Assembly: GCA_023229385.1 (NCBI GenBank)
Contig: JALNZI010000003.1
Coordinates: forward strand, 1-64,000
Length of the DNA: 64,000 bases
Direction of reading: 5' to 3'
From: Candidatus Omnitrophota bacterium
GTDB lineage: Bacteria; Omnitrophota; Gorgyraeia; Gygaellales; Profunditerraquicolaceae
The notes below the pieces were generated by a model. It saw nothing but the letters and a program-made list of their open reading frames with translations. It was not told the DNA's origin and made no database searches. Numbering within the stretch: the stretch's first letter is position 1; every line of letters begins with the position of its first letter. The translations under genes were made by a program, and so were the position numbers. Positions 18,219-27,500 of the stretch are shown piece by piece.

Positions 18219-18724
18219 GAAATGAAGATATAAGATTGCGTAATAGTTTAAATGTTGGAAGTCATCTTCCAGTTTTAATGAAATTATTTTCTATTACTGA
18301 TGGACCAATAGTTGAATATGGTGGAGGAATAAATTCTACTATATTTTTTCATTGGGCGTGTTTTTCAACAGAAAGAAAATTGCTGACTCTAGAGAGTGAT
18401 TGGATAAATCATAAACTATTAAGAAAATTTAGAACCGATTGGCATCAATGTCAATTTGTTAGACATTGGAATGATGCAATTGTTGAAGATAATTATTCAC
18501 TAGTTTTTATAGATCATAACCCAGCTGCTCAAAGGCATGTGGATGTTAAAAAACATATAAATGCTGAATATGTTGTACTTCATGATTCTGAACCAGATAA
18601 AAATAATATTTATTTTTATGATCGAATTTATCCTTTATTTAAATATAAACTTGATTATACAAAATCTTGGCCTAATACAACAATATTAAGCAATGTTCAT
18701 AGATTAAATAAATTGAAAATATGA
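18215..18724 (+). CDS. Methyltransferase-like protein (degenerate class I fold)
   Basis: This 169-aa protein starts as ATGA on the preceding stop. 'IVEYGGGINSTIFF' looks like a SAM-binding Gly-rich loop, 'LLTLESD' like the acidic strand-2 end, and 'SLVFIDHNPAAQRHVDVKKH' followed by 'AEYVVLHDSEPD' resembles the second half of the preceding methyltransferase. It is shorter than usual and the loop is not canonical, so an inactive or highly diverged homologue is possible. It lies inside the sugar cluster. Confidence 0.55.
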   Translation: MRNEDIRLRNSLNVGSHLPVLMKLFSITDGPIVEYGGGINSTIFFHWACFSTERKLLTLESDWINHKLLRKFRTDWHQCQFVRHWNDAIVEDNYSLVFIDHNPAAQRHVDVKKHINAEYVVLHDSEPDKNNIYFYDRIYPLFKYKLDYTKSWPNTTILSNVHRLNKLKI

Positions 18725-19308
18725 TTCCGAAAGTTATCAATCAAGTTTGGCTTTATCCACCTATAGATAATAAATATCTTAATTGGTCTAAAACGTTTGA
18801 TATATCTGGATTTAAACATAAAATTTGGGAATTACAAGATTGTTTAAATTTATTAAGTCCTGAAACAGTAAGTATTATAGAAGATCCAAATGTGCATTGG
18901 ATATATAAGGCTACTTTTGCAAGATATGATATTTTAAGACTATTTGGAGGTTTTTATGCTGATATGGATATGGAATGTATAAAGTCTTTCGAAGATTTAT
19001 GCAATCAAGATTTTATATGCGTAAAACAAAATGATAGAGAAATATCAGATGCTTTTATAGGATGTTCTAAAAATAATAGTATTATAGATAGAGTTTATCA
19101 AAAAGCTTTATATAATTTTAATAATCTTAAAAATAAAAGTTCCAAACGTTGGATTCTAGAAACTGCAAGCGTATTTATGATAACAAAAGAATTAACAGAT
19201 CAAATTCCATTAGAACAAGAATATTTTTGTCCTATCTGGAAAGGTCGAGGAAAAGTTACAGATAAAACATATTGTATTCACCATTATACAAGGTCATGGA
19301 AAAGATGA
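18721..19308 (+). CDS. DXD glycosyltransferase (Gly_transf_sug / OCH1-like)
   Basis: 'IPKVINQVWLYPP' at the N-terminus, 'KATFARYDILRLFGGFYADMDMECIKSF' in the middle and the Asp-Met-Asp motif are the signature of the PF04488 sugar-transferase family, which includes yeast OCH1, capsular mannosyl- and galactosyl-transferases and clostridial toxins. At 195 aa it is a minimal version. The C-terminus ends in 'YCIHHYTRSWKR', the His-rich closing strand typical of the family. Its ATG overlaps the previous stop and its stop overlaps the next start (ATGA). Confidence 0.75.
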   Translation: MIPKVINQVWLYPPIDNKYLNWSKTFDISGFKHKIWELQDCLNLLSPETVSIIEDPNVHWIYKATFARYDILRLFGGFYADMDMECIKSFEDLCNQDFICVKQNDREISDAFIGCSKNNSIIDRVYQKALYNFNNLKNKSSKRWILETASVFMITKELTDQIPLEQEYFCPIWKGRGKVTDKTYCIHHYTRSWKR

Positions 19309-20006
19309 TAAAACTATCAATAATTCATCCTGTACTTAATAGTCACGAAGTTGTAAGACGACAATTGCTTCATTATGAAAAACAAAATTTACCTGATGAA
19401 GTAGAGATTATTATAGTAGATGATGATAGCGATCCTCCATTAATTAATAATGGATTAAAAAACTTATCCATTTATTATACCCATGACCCAAGACCTTGGA
19501 CTTGGCCTATTGCAAGAAATCTTGGAGCGAAGATGGCTAAAGGTGAATTACTATTCTTTGCTGACATTGATTATATAATCCCAAGAGAAGCAGTTTTAAT
19601 GGGATTAGGACTTAAAGAAGATAGAATGAATGTGCGTAGAGAATTTGGAGTTCTCGATGAAAATGGTAATTTAACACAAGACTTAGATGTATTAAGACAA
19701 TATGGATTACTCGAAGGCCGCATACAAAGTAAAGGTGTGAATGTATCTGCCCATACAAATACATTTATAATGAAAAAAGACGTATTTTTTAAAATGAATG
19801 GTTATAGAACAGATCGAATAGGTAAACCTTACCCACAAAGAGAAGATGGTGATTTTGATCGAGATTGGTTGAAACGATATGAAAAAGGTGAAGTAAACAG
19901 AACTCATGATAGGCCAACTGTTTATATGTTTCCAAACGGTAAGTTCTGTGGAGATTTAGATTATAATCCTTTTGGACTTTTTCATACAACGAGTAGGAAG
20001 AATTAA
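19305..20006 (+). CDS. Family 2 glycosyltransferase
   Basis: The ATG at 19305 overlaps the preceding stop as ATGA and gives the normal GT2 beginning 'IKLSIIHPVLNSHE'; the upstream TTG at 19272 is less likely. 'EIIIVDDDSDPPL' and 'GELLFFADIDYIIP' are the two acidic motifs of the GT-A fold (UDP-sugar ribose and metal binding). Two regions rich in Arg/Asp near residues 180-200 ('YPQREDGDFDRDWLKRYEKG') are where the acceptor loop lies. It is the last gene of the + strand sugar cluster, directly before the signal-peptide beta-helix protein. Confidence 0.75.
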   Translation: MIKLSIIHPVLNSHEVVRRQLLHYEKQNLPDEVEIIIVDDDSDPPLINNGLKNLSIYYTHDPRPWTWPIARNLGAKMAKGELLFFADIDYIIPREAVLMGLGLKEDRMNVRREFGVLDENGNLTQDLDVLRQYGLLEGRIQSKGVNVSAHTNTFIMKKDVFFKMNGYRTDRIGKPYPQREDGDFDRDWLKRYEKGEVNRTHDRPTVYMFPNGKFCGDLDYNPFGLFHTTSRKN

Positions 20007-21938
20007 ATGTTTAAAAATTTAATTAGAATAATTATATTAATAACTTTAAGTAGTTTTAATATTAATGCCACCAGATACTATGTGGACAATGCTGCCGCTA
20101 ATGATGCAGGAACTGGTGCAGTAGGCAGTCCTAAAAAATATATTCCATCTGGCATTGCTTTATTATCGGCTTCTGGTGGAGATACTGTTGTTGTTAAAGA
20201 TGGGACGTATTCAGGTACAAGTAATCTAATTAATACATTCGTAAATGGTGTATCTGGAGCGTATAATACTTTAATGGCCGAAAATAGTGGAGGAGTTATA
20301 TCTACTGCGGGACTTCAATTTGTTAGGTCTACTTCTCCATATAGTTTTCAACAGTATATAATAATAAAAGGAATTAAATTTAGTAATTCTGCACCTAAAC
20401 AAGTACAAGGTCAACGTATAAAATTCTTTGAATGTGCTTTTCAAGGTGGTGCAGCAACTGACAATACCTCTACTGTAGAAGTTGGCACCGATAACTACAA
20501 TGATACTAGGTATATTTTGTTTGAAGATTGTTGGGCTTATGGTAGTGGAGGAAGATATAATTTTGAAATTTTCAATTCGGATACAATAGTAATGCGAAGA
20601 GTTGTAATTCGACATGATGGTGGCTGGACTGATTCGAAAGGTGATCCTGAAGCTGGGATTGCAAACTATAATAGTAGTTGTTGTGAGTATCAAAACTGTA
20701 TAGTTATAGACTGCGATCAGACATATCACACTTGGGGCAGGGCAGTATATACTATTTTTAATACATATTCAGAAGGAGCTGGTGGTATTCCACATCCAAC
20801 TAATAATGTAAATTATAGAGGTTGTATAATTTTGAATGTGGATGGTTCTGGATTTGAAAGCGATGGTGATGGAGCATCTCCACATCCAGCTACTGATATT
20901 ATATCAAATTACTATGATGTAGTATGTTGGAATTCGTTTGCAGGAGGTTTTTCTGGAGGTTCTACTGGTGGAACTACAATACTTACATTAAATCGATGTA
21001 CTTTCGGTGGGTCAGATAATTCAGGGGGTTGGACATCAGGTTTTGATAAGTGGGATAATGGATCTTTTACAATCACTAATACAATCTGTACAGGATATGA
21101 TGGTATAGACTTCTCTTCTGAATGTGCAGCAAGTTATTGTAACACATATAATAACTCTGATAATGGGACATGTTCTAATTGTCAAACATATAGTCCTTTC
21201 ACTAACGGTTTACTATATCCTATTAGAATTGAAGCAGGTAGTAATTTATTATCAGCTGGTCAATCTGGAGGACAAATTGGTGCTACTATAGTTAAAAGAA
21301 TGGGAACATCTGGAACCTTATGGGGAGAGAGTGGATATAATACTTTATCTGATGTAGATTTATGGCCGTGGCCCAATGAAGCAAGAATAAAAGCAGATAT
21401 GGCTGCGGTAAGTGCAAGAGGGTTTTGTACAGGTAATTCAATGAATGGACAAGCACAATCACTGACTAAATACATTTGGGAATATGCTGGAAATGAAGCT
21501 CCTTCATTCGGTTCTACTCCTGTAAAAGTAACTTGGGTAGGGGGTACTTCCACCAATGCTGCTTTAGCTGCTAATTACTCTCCAGCTCAAGCGCCTACCT
21601 CCATCGATACCATCTTACTTAATACTGGATCTGTTGATTTTGTAGTAGGGTCTGTTATTAATGTTGCGTATGTAAGTCAAGTCACCGGCTATACTGGAAC
21701 TTTTACCGTAAATGATACATTGAAAACTAATTATTTAGGGCTTGGCACATGTGCGGCAAGTTTTAATGCGCCTTGTGTTATAAAAGATTCTGTTGTTTAT
21801 GCAACTGCTTCTACCCCCACTGGAAATGCGGGAAGCAAGATAATATCTGTTGCTGGTAGTACGTTGAGAGTTAGGTTGAATGGTAATGTAGGAACACCGA
21901 GAGTAGTGATGACTTCAGGTAGTAAAATTAAATGGTAG
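20007..21938 (+). CDS. Secreted right-handed beta-helix protein A
   Basis: The N-terminus is a textbook Sec signal peptide: basic start, hydrophobic core, cleavage after Asn-Ile-Asn-Ala at about residue 21. It is followed by 'RYYVDNAAANDAGTGAVG' and 'SGGDTVVVKDGTYSG', the opening coils of pectate-lyase-like beta-helices. Residues about 60-420 are solenoid repeats with many Asn/Cys. Residues about 495-643 form a Ser/Thr/Gly-rich C-terminal module shared with protein B at 22633. AGGAAG precedes the ATG. Base composition is a little richer in G+C than the neighbouring structural genes. Possible roles are polysaccharide binding or cleavage outside the cytoplasm; no catalytic residues can be assigned. 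Confidence 0.6.
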   Translation: MFKNLIRIIILITLSSFNINATRYYVDNAAANDAGTGAVGSPKKYIPSGIALLSASGGDTVVVKDGTYSGTSNLINTFVNGVSGAYNTLMAENSGGVISTAGLQFVRSTSPYSFQQYIIIKGIKFSNSAPKQVQGQRIKFFECAFQGGAATDNTSTVEVGTDNYNDTRYILFEDCWAYGSGGRYNFEIFNSDTIVMRRVVIRHDGGWTDSKGDPEAGIANYNSSCCEYQNCIVIDCDQTYHTWGRAVYTIFNTYSEGAGGIPHPTNNVNYRGCIILNVDGSGFESDGDGASPHPATDIISNYYDVVCWNSFAGGFSGGSTGGTTILTLNRCTFGGSDNSGGWTSGFDKWDNGSFTITNTICTGYDGIDFSSECAASYCNTYNNSDNGTCSNCQTYSPFTNGLLYPIRIEAGSNLLSAGQSGGQIGATIVKRMGTSGTLWGESGYNTLSDVDLWPWPNEARIKADMAAVSARGFCTGNSMNGQAQSLTKYIWEYAGNEAPSFGSTPVKVTWVGGTSTNAALAANYSPAQAPTSIDTILLNTGSVDFVVGSVINVAYVSQVTGYTGTFTVNDTLKTNYLGLGTCAASFNAPCVIKDSVVYATASTPTGNAGSKIISVAGSTLRVRLNGNVGTPRVVMTSGSKIKW

Positions 21939-21953
21939 TTAAGGAATAATATA
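21481..21953 (+). repeat. Duplicated C-terminal module, copy A
   Basis: This roughly 470-nt segment encodes the C-terminal module of beta-helix protein A plus the intergenic leader up to the next start. It is highly similar at the DNA level to 24071-24544; a 46-nt core around 21552-21597 is identical or nearly so. The similarity continues past the stop codon into AAGGAATAATATA, so a DNA segment was copied rather than only a protein domain converging. Confidence 0.85.
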
Positions 21954-22636
21954 TGGCACATGAAATAGCAGTATCAATTGAAACTTTACCTTCAACTATC
22001 TCAATCGATAAAAAAGGTAAACGGCATATTACGCACAGAAGAAGTGGGGACATTGTTGCTCCAATATCAGACTTTAAAAAGGTAGAAAAATGGCTTGAGA
22101 TAGTTTGTTCTTTCGGAAATCCAAAACACCCAAATCATGAGTTAATTTTTGATGGTTTAGTTAATAACTGCGATTGGAAGAAGAATAAACATGTAGATGG
22201 TGCAAAGGGTATCTGGAGTAAAGAGCTACAAGATAAATGGTTTGAAGCTGATTGTAAATCTTCTACAGAATATGATCGAATAGCTAACTTGACACGTCTA
22301 TGGAATAGCGAAATCAAACAGACTATCGGTTGGATAGATCATATGGGTAAGGAACCTAACGGTGTTGAAGATTTAGTTAATACTTGGCAATGGAGTAAAC
22401 ACGAAAAGTCAAACTTTTATGTAGTTGTTAATAGTGATGCAAATGAACAAGAGATGAAGGAATTATCAAATCGAGATATTAGTGACAGTACAGACGTAAG
22501 AGAAATTAGAAGGAAAAATATCGATTGGGAATCAGATTTGTTATTATCGAATAGTAAAAAAAATAATATTAAAAATAGAAATACTGTTGTACACCCCGAC
22601 TTTTCTAACCCTATGTCTAAGGTTAAAATATCATGA
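21953..22636 (+). CDS. Protein of unknown function between the two beta-helix genes
   Basis: This 227-aa soluble protein has no signal peptide and a hydrophilic, Lys/Asp-rich C-terminus. Internal landmarks are 'LPSTISIDKKGKRHITHRR', a Trp-rich centre ('IKQTIGWIDHMGKEPNG', 'VNTWQWSKHEKSNFY') and 'REIRRKNIDWESDLLL'. I recognise no family. The leader AAGGAATAATAT is the one duplicated after protein B. Its stop overlaps the start of protein B as ATGA. Presence between two paralogues suggests it came in with, or was trapped by, the duplication. Confidence 0.5.
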   Translation: MAHEIAVSIETLPSTISIDKKGKRHITHRRSGDIVAPISDFKKVEKWLEIVCSFGNPKHPNHELIFDGLVNNCDWKKNKHVDGAKGIWSKELQDKWFEADCKSSTEYDRIANLTRLWNSEIKQTIGWIDHMGKEPNGVEDLVNTWQWSKHEKSNFYVVVNSDANEQEMKELSNRDISDSTDVREIRRKNIDWESDLLLSNSKKNNIKNRNTVVHPDFSNPMSKVKIS

Positions 22637-24528
22637 AAATTTTACAAACTTTTTTCCTGTTGCTGTTCTTTCTGGTGTCGATTGCGGATGCTGCGATACG
22701 GTACATCTCCCCCACCGGAAGCAACGCTGCTGCCGGAACAACTGGTGCTCCATGGAGGACGTTTGAATACGCATTCGGTGAGATTTCTGGTGGAGACACC
22801 TTGTATTTAAAGCCCGGCACATACTCAGAGGCTGCGGGGACCGGATACATATCGTGGGAAGGTACCGGATCTGGTCAACCACCATCCGGGGTATCGCGCA
22901 CGCACATGACGCTCGTTGCGGCCACGGTAGAGGATTCAACCTTTGTTACCGGAGTATTGTTTTTAGGGAGATCCGACAGAAAAGACACCTGTATTTACGT
23001 AAGGGGAATAACGTTTAACGGGGGCGTGCATCTTTACAATAACCGGCATTGTGTGGTTAAAAATTGCGGTGGTTATAATACATTGGAGAACGGTGGGGTA
23101 GTTTTTGAGATATCTCCTGACGGAGATCACCAAATGGGATGTACCAACAATTTGATCGAAGACTGTTGGGCGTGGGGGCAAAATAGGGGAATTGCATTAG
23201 ATTACATAGCGGATAGTAATACGTGGCGCAGGGTTGTAATACGCGGCGATGGATGCAACAGTGCCGCGTGTGTAGGGTCTGGAAACCCTAACGTTGGTAT
23301 ATCGTGTTACGCATCAAAGAGAGTTACTTTTCAAAATTTAATAATTGTCGATAGAGTGCTTGGCGGTGGTGAGCCGTATGCAAATTTTGCAACAGCGGAG
23401 CACGCACAGGGTAATCTTGGACCGCTAAAAGTCCAGGGGTGCATATCTTTAAACGGCCCGGATGAGGGGTACTATTTCGAGGCTGAAAACGCAAACGACA
23501 GTACATTTATAATAGAGAATTCCATTGCGTGGGACATGGCCGACGACGGATTTAGTTTACAAAATCATGCGTTCCCGCATACGATAATCAGGCGATGCAC
23601 CTCCGGTTATATAGGTGGCGACAACGCTTTTCGAACCGTTGAGGTTACAAGTGCGCTACTGGATAATTTACTTTCAATAAACGCGACAACGTACTCGTTT
23701 AGCTGTAATATCCAACCTCAGTACGTGTGTGCTTATAATGGCGGGACATACAATCAAACCACTCCGGCGCATCCGATAACGACAGACCCTGGGATGCGAT
23801 ACATTTGCAGGATAGAATCTAATAGCACTTGTCACGGAACCGGGTCGAATGGATCTGATATCGGGGCAAATATTTTATACCGATACGGTCTGGACGGTAC
23901 ATTTTTTGGGGAACCTGGGTATGACAGCCTAACCACGATATCGTTGTGGCCGTACCCAAATGAGGCCAGAATACGAAGGGATTTTCTACGGTACAATAAC
24001 GAATCTGACGAATCGCGAGGATTCTGTGATGATGCTGTTGCGGCGTCATTGACGGAGTACGTTTGGGAATACCAATATAGGAATGAGGCTCCTTCTTTTG
24101 GTGGATCTCCTGTTAAAATAACCTGGGTAGGTGGATCTTCGACCAATGCTGCTTTAGCTGCTAATTACTCTCCAGCTCAAGCGCCTACTTCAATTGATAC
24201 AATATTACTTAATACTGGATCTGTTGATTTTGTAGTAGGGTCTGTTCTTAATGTAGCGTATGTAAGTCAAGTCACTGGATATACTGGAATCGTTACCATT
24301 AATGATACATTGAAAACTAATTATTTAGGACTTGGAACATGTGTAGCGAGTTTTAATGCTCCTTGTGTCATTCGAGATTCTGTTGTTTATGCTTCAGAAT
24401 CTACACCCACTGGAAATGCAGGAAGTAAGATAATTTCTGTTTCAGGAAGTACGCTAAGAGTAAGGTTGAATGGTAATGTAGGGACACCAAGAGTAGTGAT
24501 GACTTCAGGTAGTAAAATTAAATGGTAA
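22633..24528 (+). CDS. Secreted right-handed beta-helix protein B, G+C-rich
   Basis: This protein has a clear Sec signal peptide ('LLLFFLVSIADA', cleavage about residue 20), then 'IRYISPTGSNAAAGTTGAPW' and 'SGGDTLYLKPGTYSE', the same opening motifs as protein A. Residues about 50-450 are a beta-helix, including 'NNLIEDCWAWGQNRGIAL'-type coils. Residues about 485-631 are the module shared with A. The DNA for residues 1 to about 475 is strikingly rich in G+C compared with the window, while the shared module returns to phage-like composition. I read this as an imported beta-helix spliced onto a resident C-terminal module. Confidence 0.6.
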   Translation: MKILQTFFLLLFFLVSIADAAIRYISPTGSNAAAGTTGAPWRTFEYAFGEISGGDTLYLKPGTYSEAAGTGYISWEGTGSGQPPSGVSRTHMTLVAATVEDSTFVTGVLFLGRSDRKDTCIYVRGITFNGGVHLYNNRHCVVKNCGGYNTLENGGVVFEISPDGDHQMGCTNNLIEDCWAWGQNRGIALDYIADSNTWRRVVIRGDGCNSAACVGSGNPNVGISCYASKRVTFQNLIIVDRVLGGGEPYANFATAEHAQGNLGPLKVQGCISLNGPDEGYYFEAENANDSTFIIENSIAWDMADDGFSLQNHAFPHTIIRRCTSGYIGGDNAFRTVEVTSALLDNLLSINATTYSFSCNIQPQYVCAYNGGTYNQTTPAHPITTDPGMRYICRIESNSTCHGTGSNGSDIGANILYRYGLDGTFFGEPGYDSLTTISLWPYPNEARIRRDFLRYNNESDESRGFCDDAVAASLTEYVWEYQYRNEAPSFGGSPVKITWVGGSSTNAALAANYSPAQAPTSIDTILLNTGSVDFVVGSVLNVAYVSQVTGYTGIVTINDTLKTNYLGLGTCVASFNAPCVIRDSVVYASESTPTGNAGSKIISVSGSTLRVRLNGNVGTPRVVMTSGSKIKW

Positions 24529-24544
24529 CTAAGGAATAATATAA
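24071..24544 (+). repeat. Duplicated C-terminal module, copy B
   Basis: This is the second copy of the module described at 21481-21953, including the short intergenic leader before the 1660-aa gene. Differences are mostly third-position substitutions, as expected for a duplication under protein-level constraint. Confidence 0.85.
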
Positions 24545-27500
24545 TGCCAACATATGATATAGGTACTGGACAGACCTACACTACGATATCTGCGTGGGAA
24601 ACCGCCAGAGATATATCCCGGACAGAAGATGAGGTCGGCGAATGCCTTGCCGAACTCTTTAATGAAAACGTCAACTTTACCGGAGGGACGCCAAACGGAT
24701 ACTGGATGAAGCTGCGTGGCAAGGCTGGAGCGAGGCACGATGGCCGTGCTTACGAGGTCAGTAGTGTAGCCTGCGCCCGCATTTACCGCTCTGCAAATGC
24801 CACAACAGTAAACGTTGACGTCGGTGGCATAGAAATAGCATGGCTTGACATTAAAGGTCCGGGAAACTACACCCAGGACACCATCAGCCGTGCGGGTGAC
24901 TTAACTGCCGATGGCGATTTCAGGCTACATCATTGTATCATACATAACAACTTTGCAAATAATAACGGCTCTCAGGTAGCCATCACGATGTCGGATGATT
25001 CGGAAACGACGAATTACCGAATATATCGAAACCTCGTCTATGGCTTCGGTGGTGCTGGCATATTACCGTATCAGATTGGTGGTACTACAAAATACGTCTA
25101 TGCGTACCATAATACTTGTGCTTTATGTGGGCAAGTATTAGGTGAAACTGATGCTGGTGGTATTCAGAACAGTATGACAGAAAGTACCGCCTATTTTGAA
25201 AATAATGTCTCAGTTGGTCAACTAAATGTAGATTATTATGGAACAAATTACGGTAGCTGGGACAACAATGCTTCTGAGGATACTACAGGAGATTCTACTG
25301 GTGGTCCTGCTCATAATGTAGACCTTAGAAGTCTTAATCCAAGTGGTTTATTTCAGAACTATACAAGCACTTATGCGTCTATTGATCTACGCACAAAAGT
25401 AGATTCTGATTTAATTGGAATGGGTGATACAACTTATTCTACTACCGATTTTCCTGAAATAGACATACCAATTACTGGTGGTGATGCTATTACAGGAACA
25501 TGGGATATAGGAGCAGATCAATATGCAGAGGCTGTAAATACCGCAAGTAATTCTCCTTCTACTTCACCATCAAGTAGCGCAAGTAATAGCCCTTCTACTT
25601 CACCAAGCCCAAGTAATTCACCAAGTAATTCTTTATCTACAAGTGCTTCAAATAGTCCTTCTAGTTCAGTTTCAAATTCACTAAGTAACTCACCAAGTAC
25701 ATCTATATCAATTAGTCCTTCTACAAGTGAGTCAAGTTCACCATCTCCATCAAATAGTCCATCTACTTCTCCCAGTCCTGGAATTAGTGCTTCTAATTCA
25801 CCAAGCACATCTTTAAGTAATTCTTTATCAGATAGCCCTTCTTCTTCGTTATCAAGTTCTATTAGTAGTAGTCCGTCTCCTTCTAATAGTGCAAGTGAAT
25901 CACCTAGTACATCTTTAAGTGAAAGCCCATCAACAAGTTTATCAAGTAGTATTAGTAATTCTTTGTCTAGTAGTCCATCTACTTCTCCAAGTAGTAGTCC
26001 ACCTGAATTTAGCCTAATATCTTATTCTGATGATTATGATAATAATGCTATTCTTTATACACAAGAATTGTTCACTGTTCAAGAAAATGATTTATTAGTT
26101 GGTGTATGTATGTGGGAAGAGAGTAGTAGGACACCAATCTTACAAGAAAATACTTTAGCTTATAATTTTACAATGTTAGATGTTATTACAAATGCTAACA
26201 GTACAAATGTAAGATTTGGTTATCATGTTGTAACTTCTGCGGAGGCTGGAACTGGGATTAGATATAGAGCAGATTATGGTTCTATTACATCATTAGCCAC
26301 AATTTCTGTTTATTTATTTAGACCAACTTCAGGTATCCCAGAAATAGAAGTGTTTGGTTCTGGAATTGGAACTGGAACATCTCCACAAACCAATAGTATA
26401 TCTACAGCAGGGCCTTCTGTAATTGTAGCTGCATTAGATTGTTATGGCGGAGGAGTTAGTAATCAACAAATTAATTTAACTACTCCTGATACAATTTATA
26501 CTTTAAGTTCAGATGAATCTACTTTTTATACAACTGAAACTTCTCTTTTATCCAATATTTATGCATCTGCTACATGCTCTAATGATGCGTGGGCAATGGG
26601 AATTATTGCTTTTAAAGTTTCTTCGGGAGGAAGTAGCGCCTCAAGTTCACCATCTACTAGTGAATCAAGTTCACCGAGTCCTAGTACATCCGTATCAAAC
26701 AGTGTATCAAGTAGTTTATCAAATAGTGCCAGTGAATCTCCATCAAGTTCATTAAGTAATTCATTATCAGATAGCCCGAGTAGTAGCGAATCCTCTTCTA
26801 TTTCAAATAGTCCATCACCAAGTTTATCACCTTCTAATAGTGCATCTGATTCTCCAAGTAATAGCGAATCAAGTTCTCCTTCTTCGAGTATAAGTTCAAG
26901 TATATCAAGCAGTGTTAGTAATTCACCATCAACATCTCCTAGTCCTTCAAATTCACCAAGTTCATCTATAAGTAGTTCTATTTCTAACAGTGCTAGTACA
27001 AGTCCTAGTTATAGTTTATCTAATAGTCCAAGTACCTCTATTTCTAATTCAAGTAGTAATAGTCCATCACCTAGTAATTCATTATCAAGTTCAGTATCAT
27101 CAAGTCTTTCAACAAGTCCTTCTACTTCATTAAGCAATAGTATTTCTAATTCACTTTCTTCGAGTATATCTTCGTCTCCAAGTAATAGTCCTAGTCCAAG
27201 CAATAGTCCATCTATTTCAGAATCGAATAGTCCTTCTACGTCTATTAGTAATAGTGCTTCAAGTTCCCCTTCGAGTTCACCTAGTCCAAGCAATTCTTTA
27301 AGCAATAGTCCATCTTTAAGTCCAAGTATTTCGTTGAGTAATTCACCATCTACTTCGCCTTCTCCATCAAGTTCTGTTTCTAATTCACCAAGTCCAGGAA
27401 ATAGTGCTAGTAACAGTCCATCTAGTTCAGAATCTAATTCACCAAGTAATTCTTTAAGTACATCTATATCAAATAGTGCTTCAAATTCACCATCGCCAAG

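Noticed and set aside
20271..20729. 152-aa minus-strand frame opposite beta-helix protein A
   Set aside because: No start signal, low-complexity Ile/Thr/Ser content and complete overlap with a well supported gene.
22623..24146. Several minus-strand frames opposite beta-helix protein B
   Set aside because: G+C-rich DNA leaves long chance frames. The plus strand has a signal peptide, beta-helix motifs and proper gene overlaps, so these are shadows.
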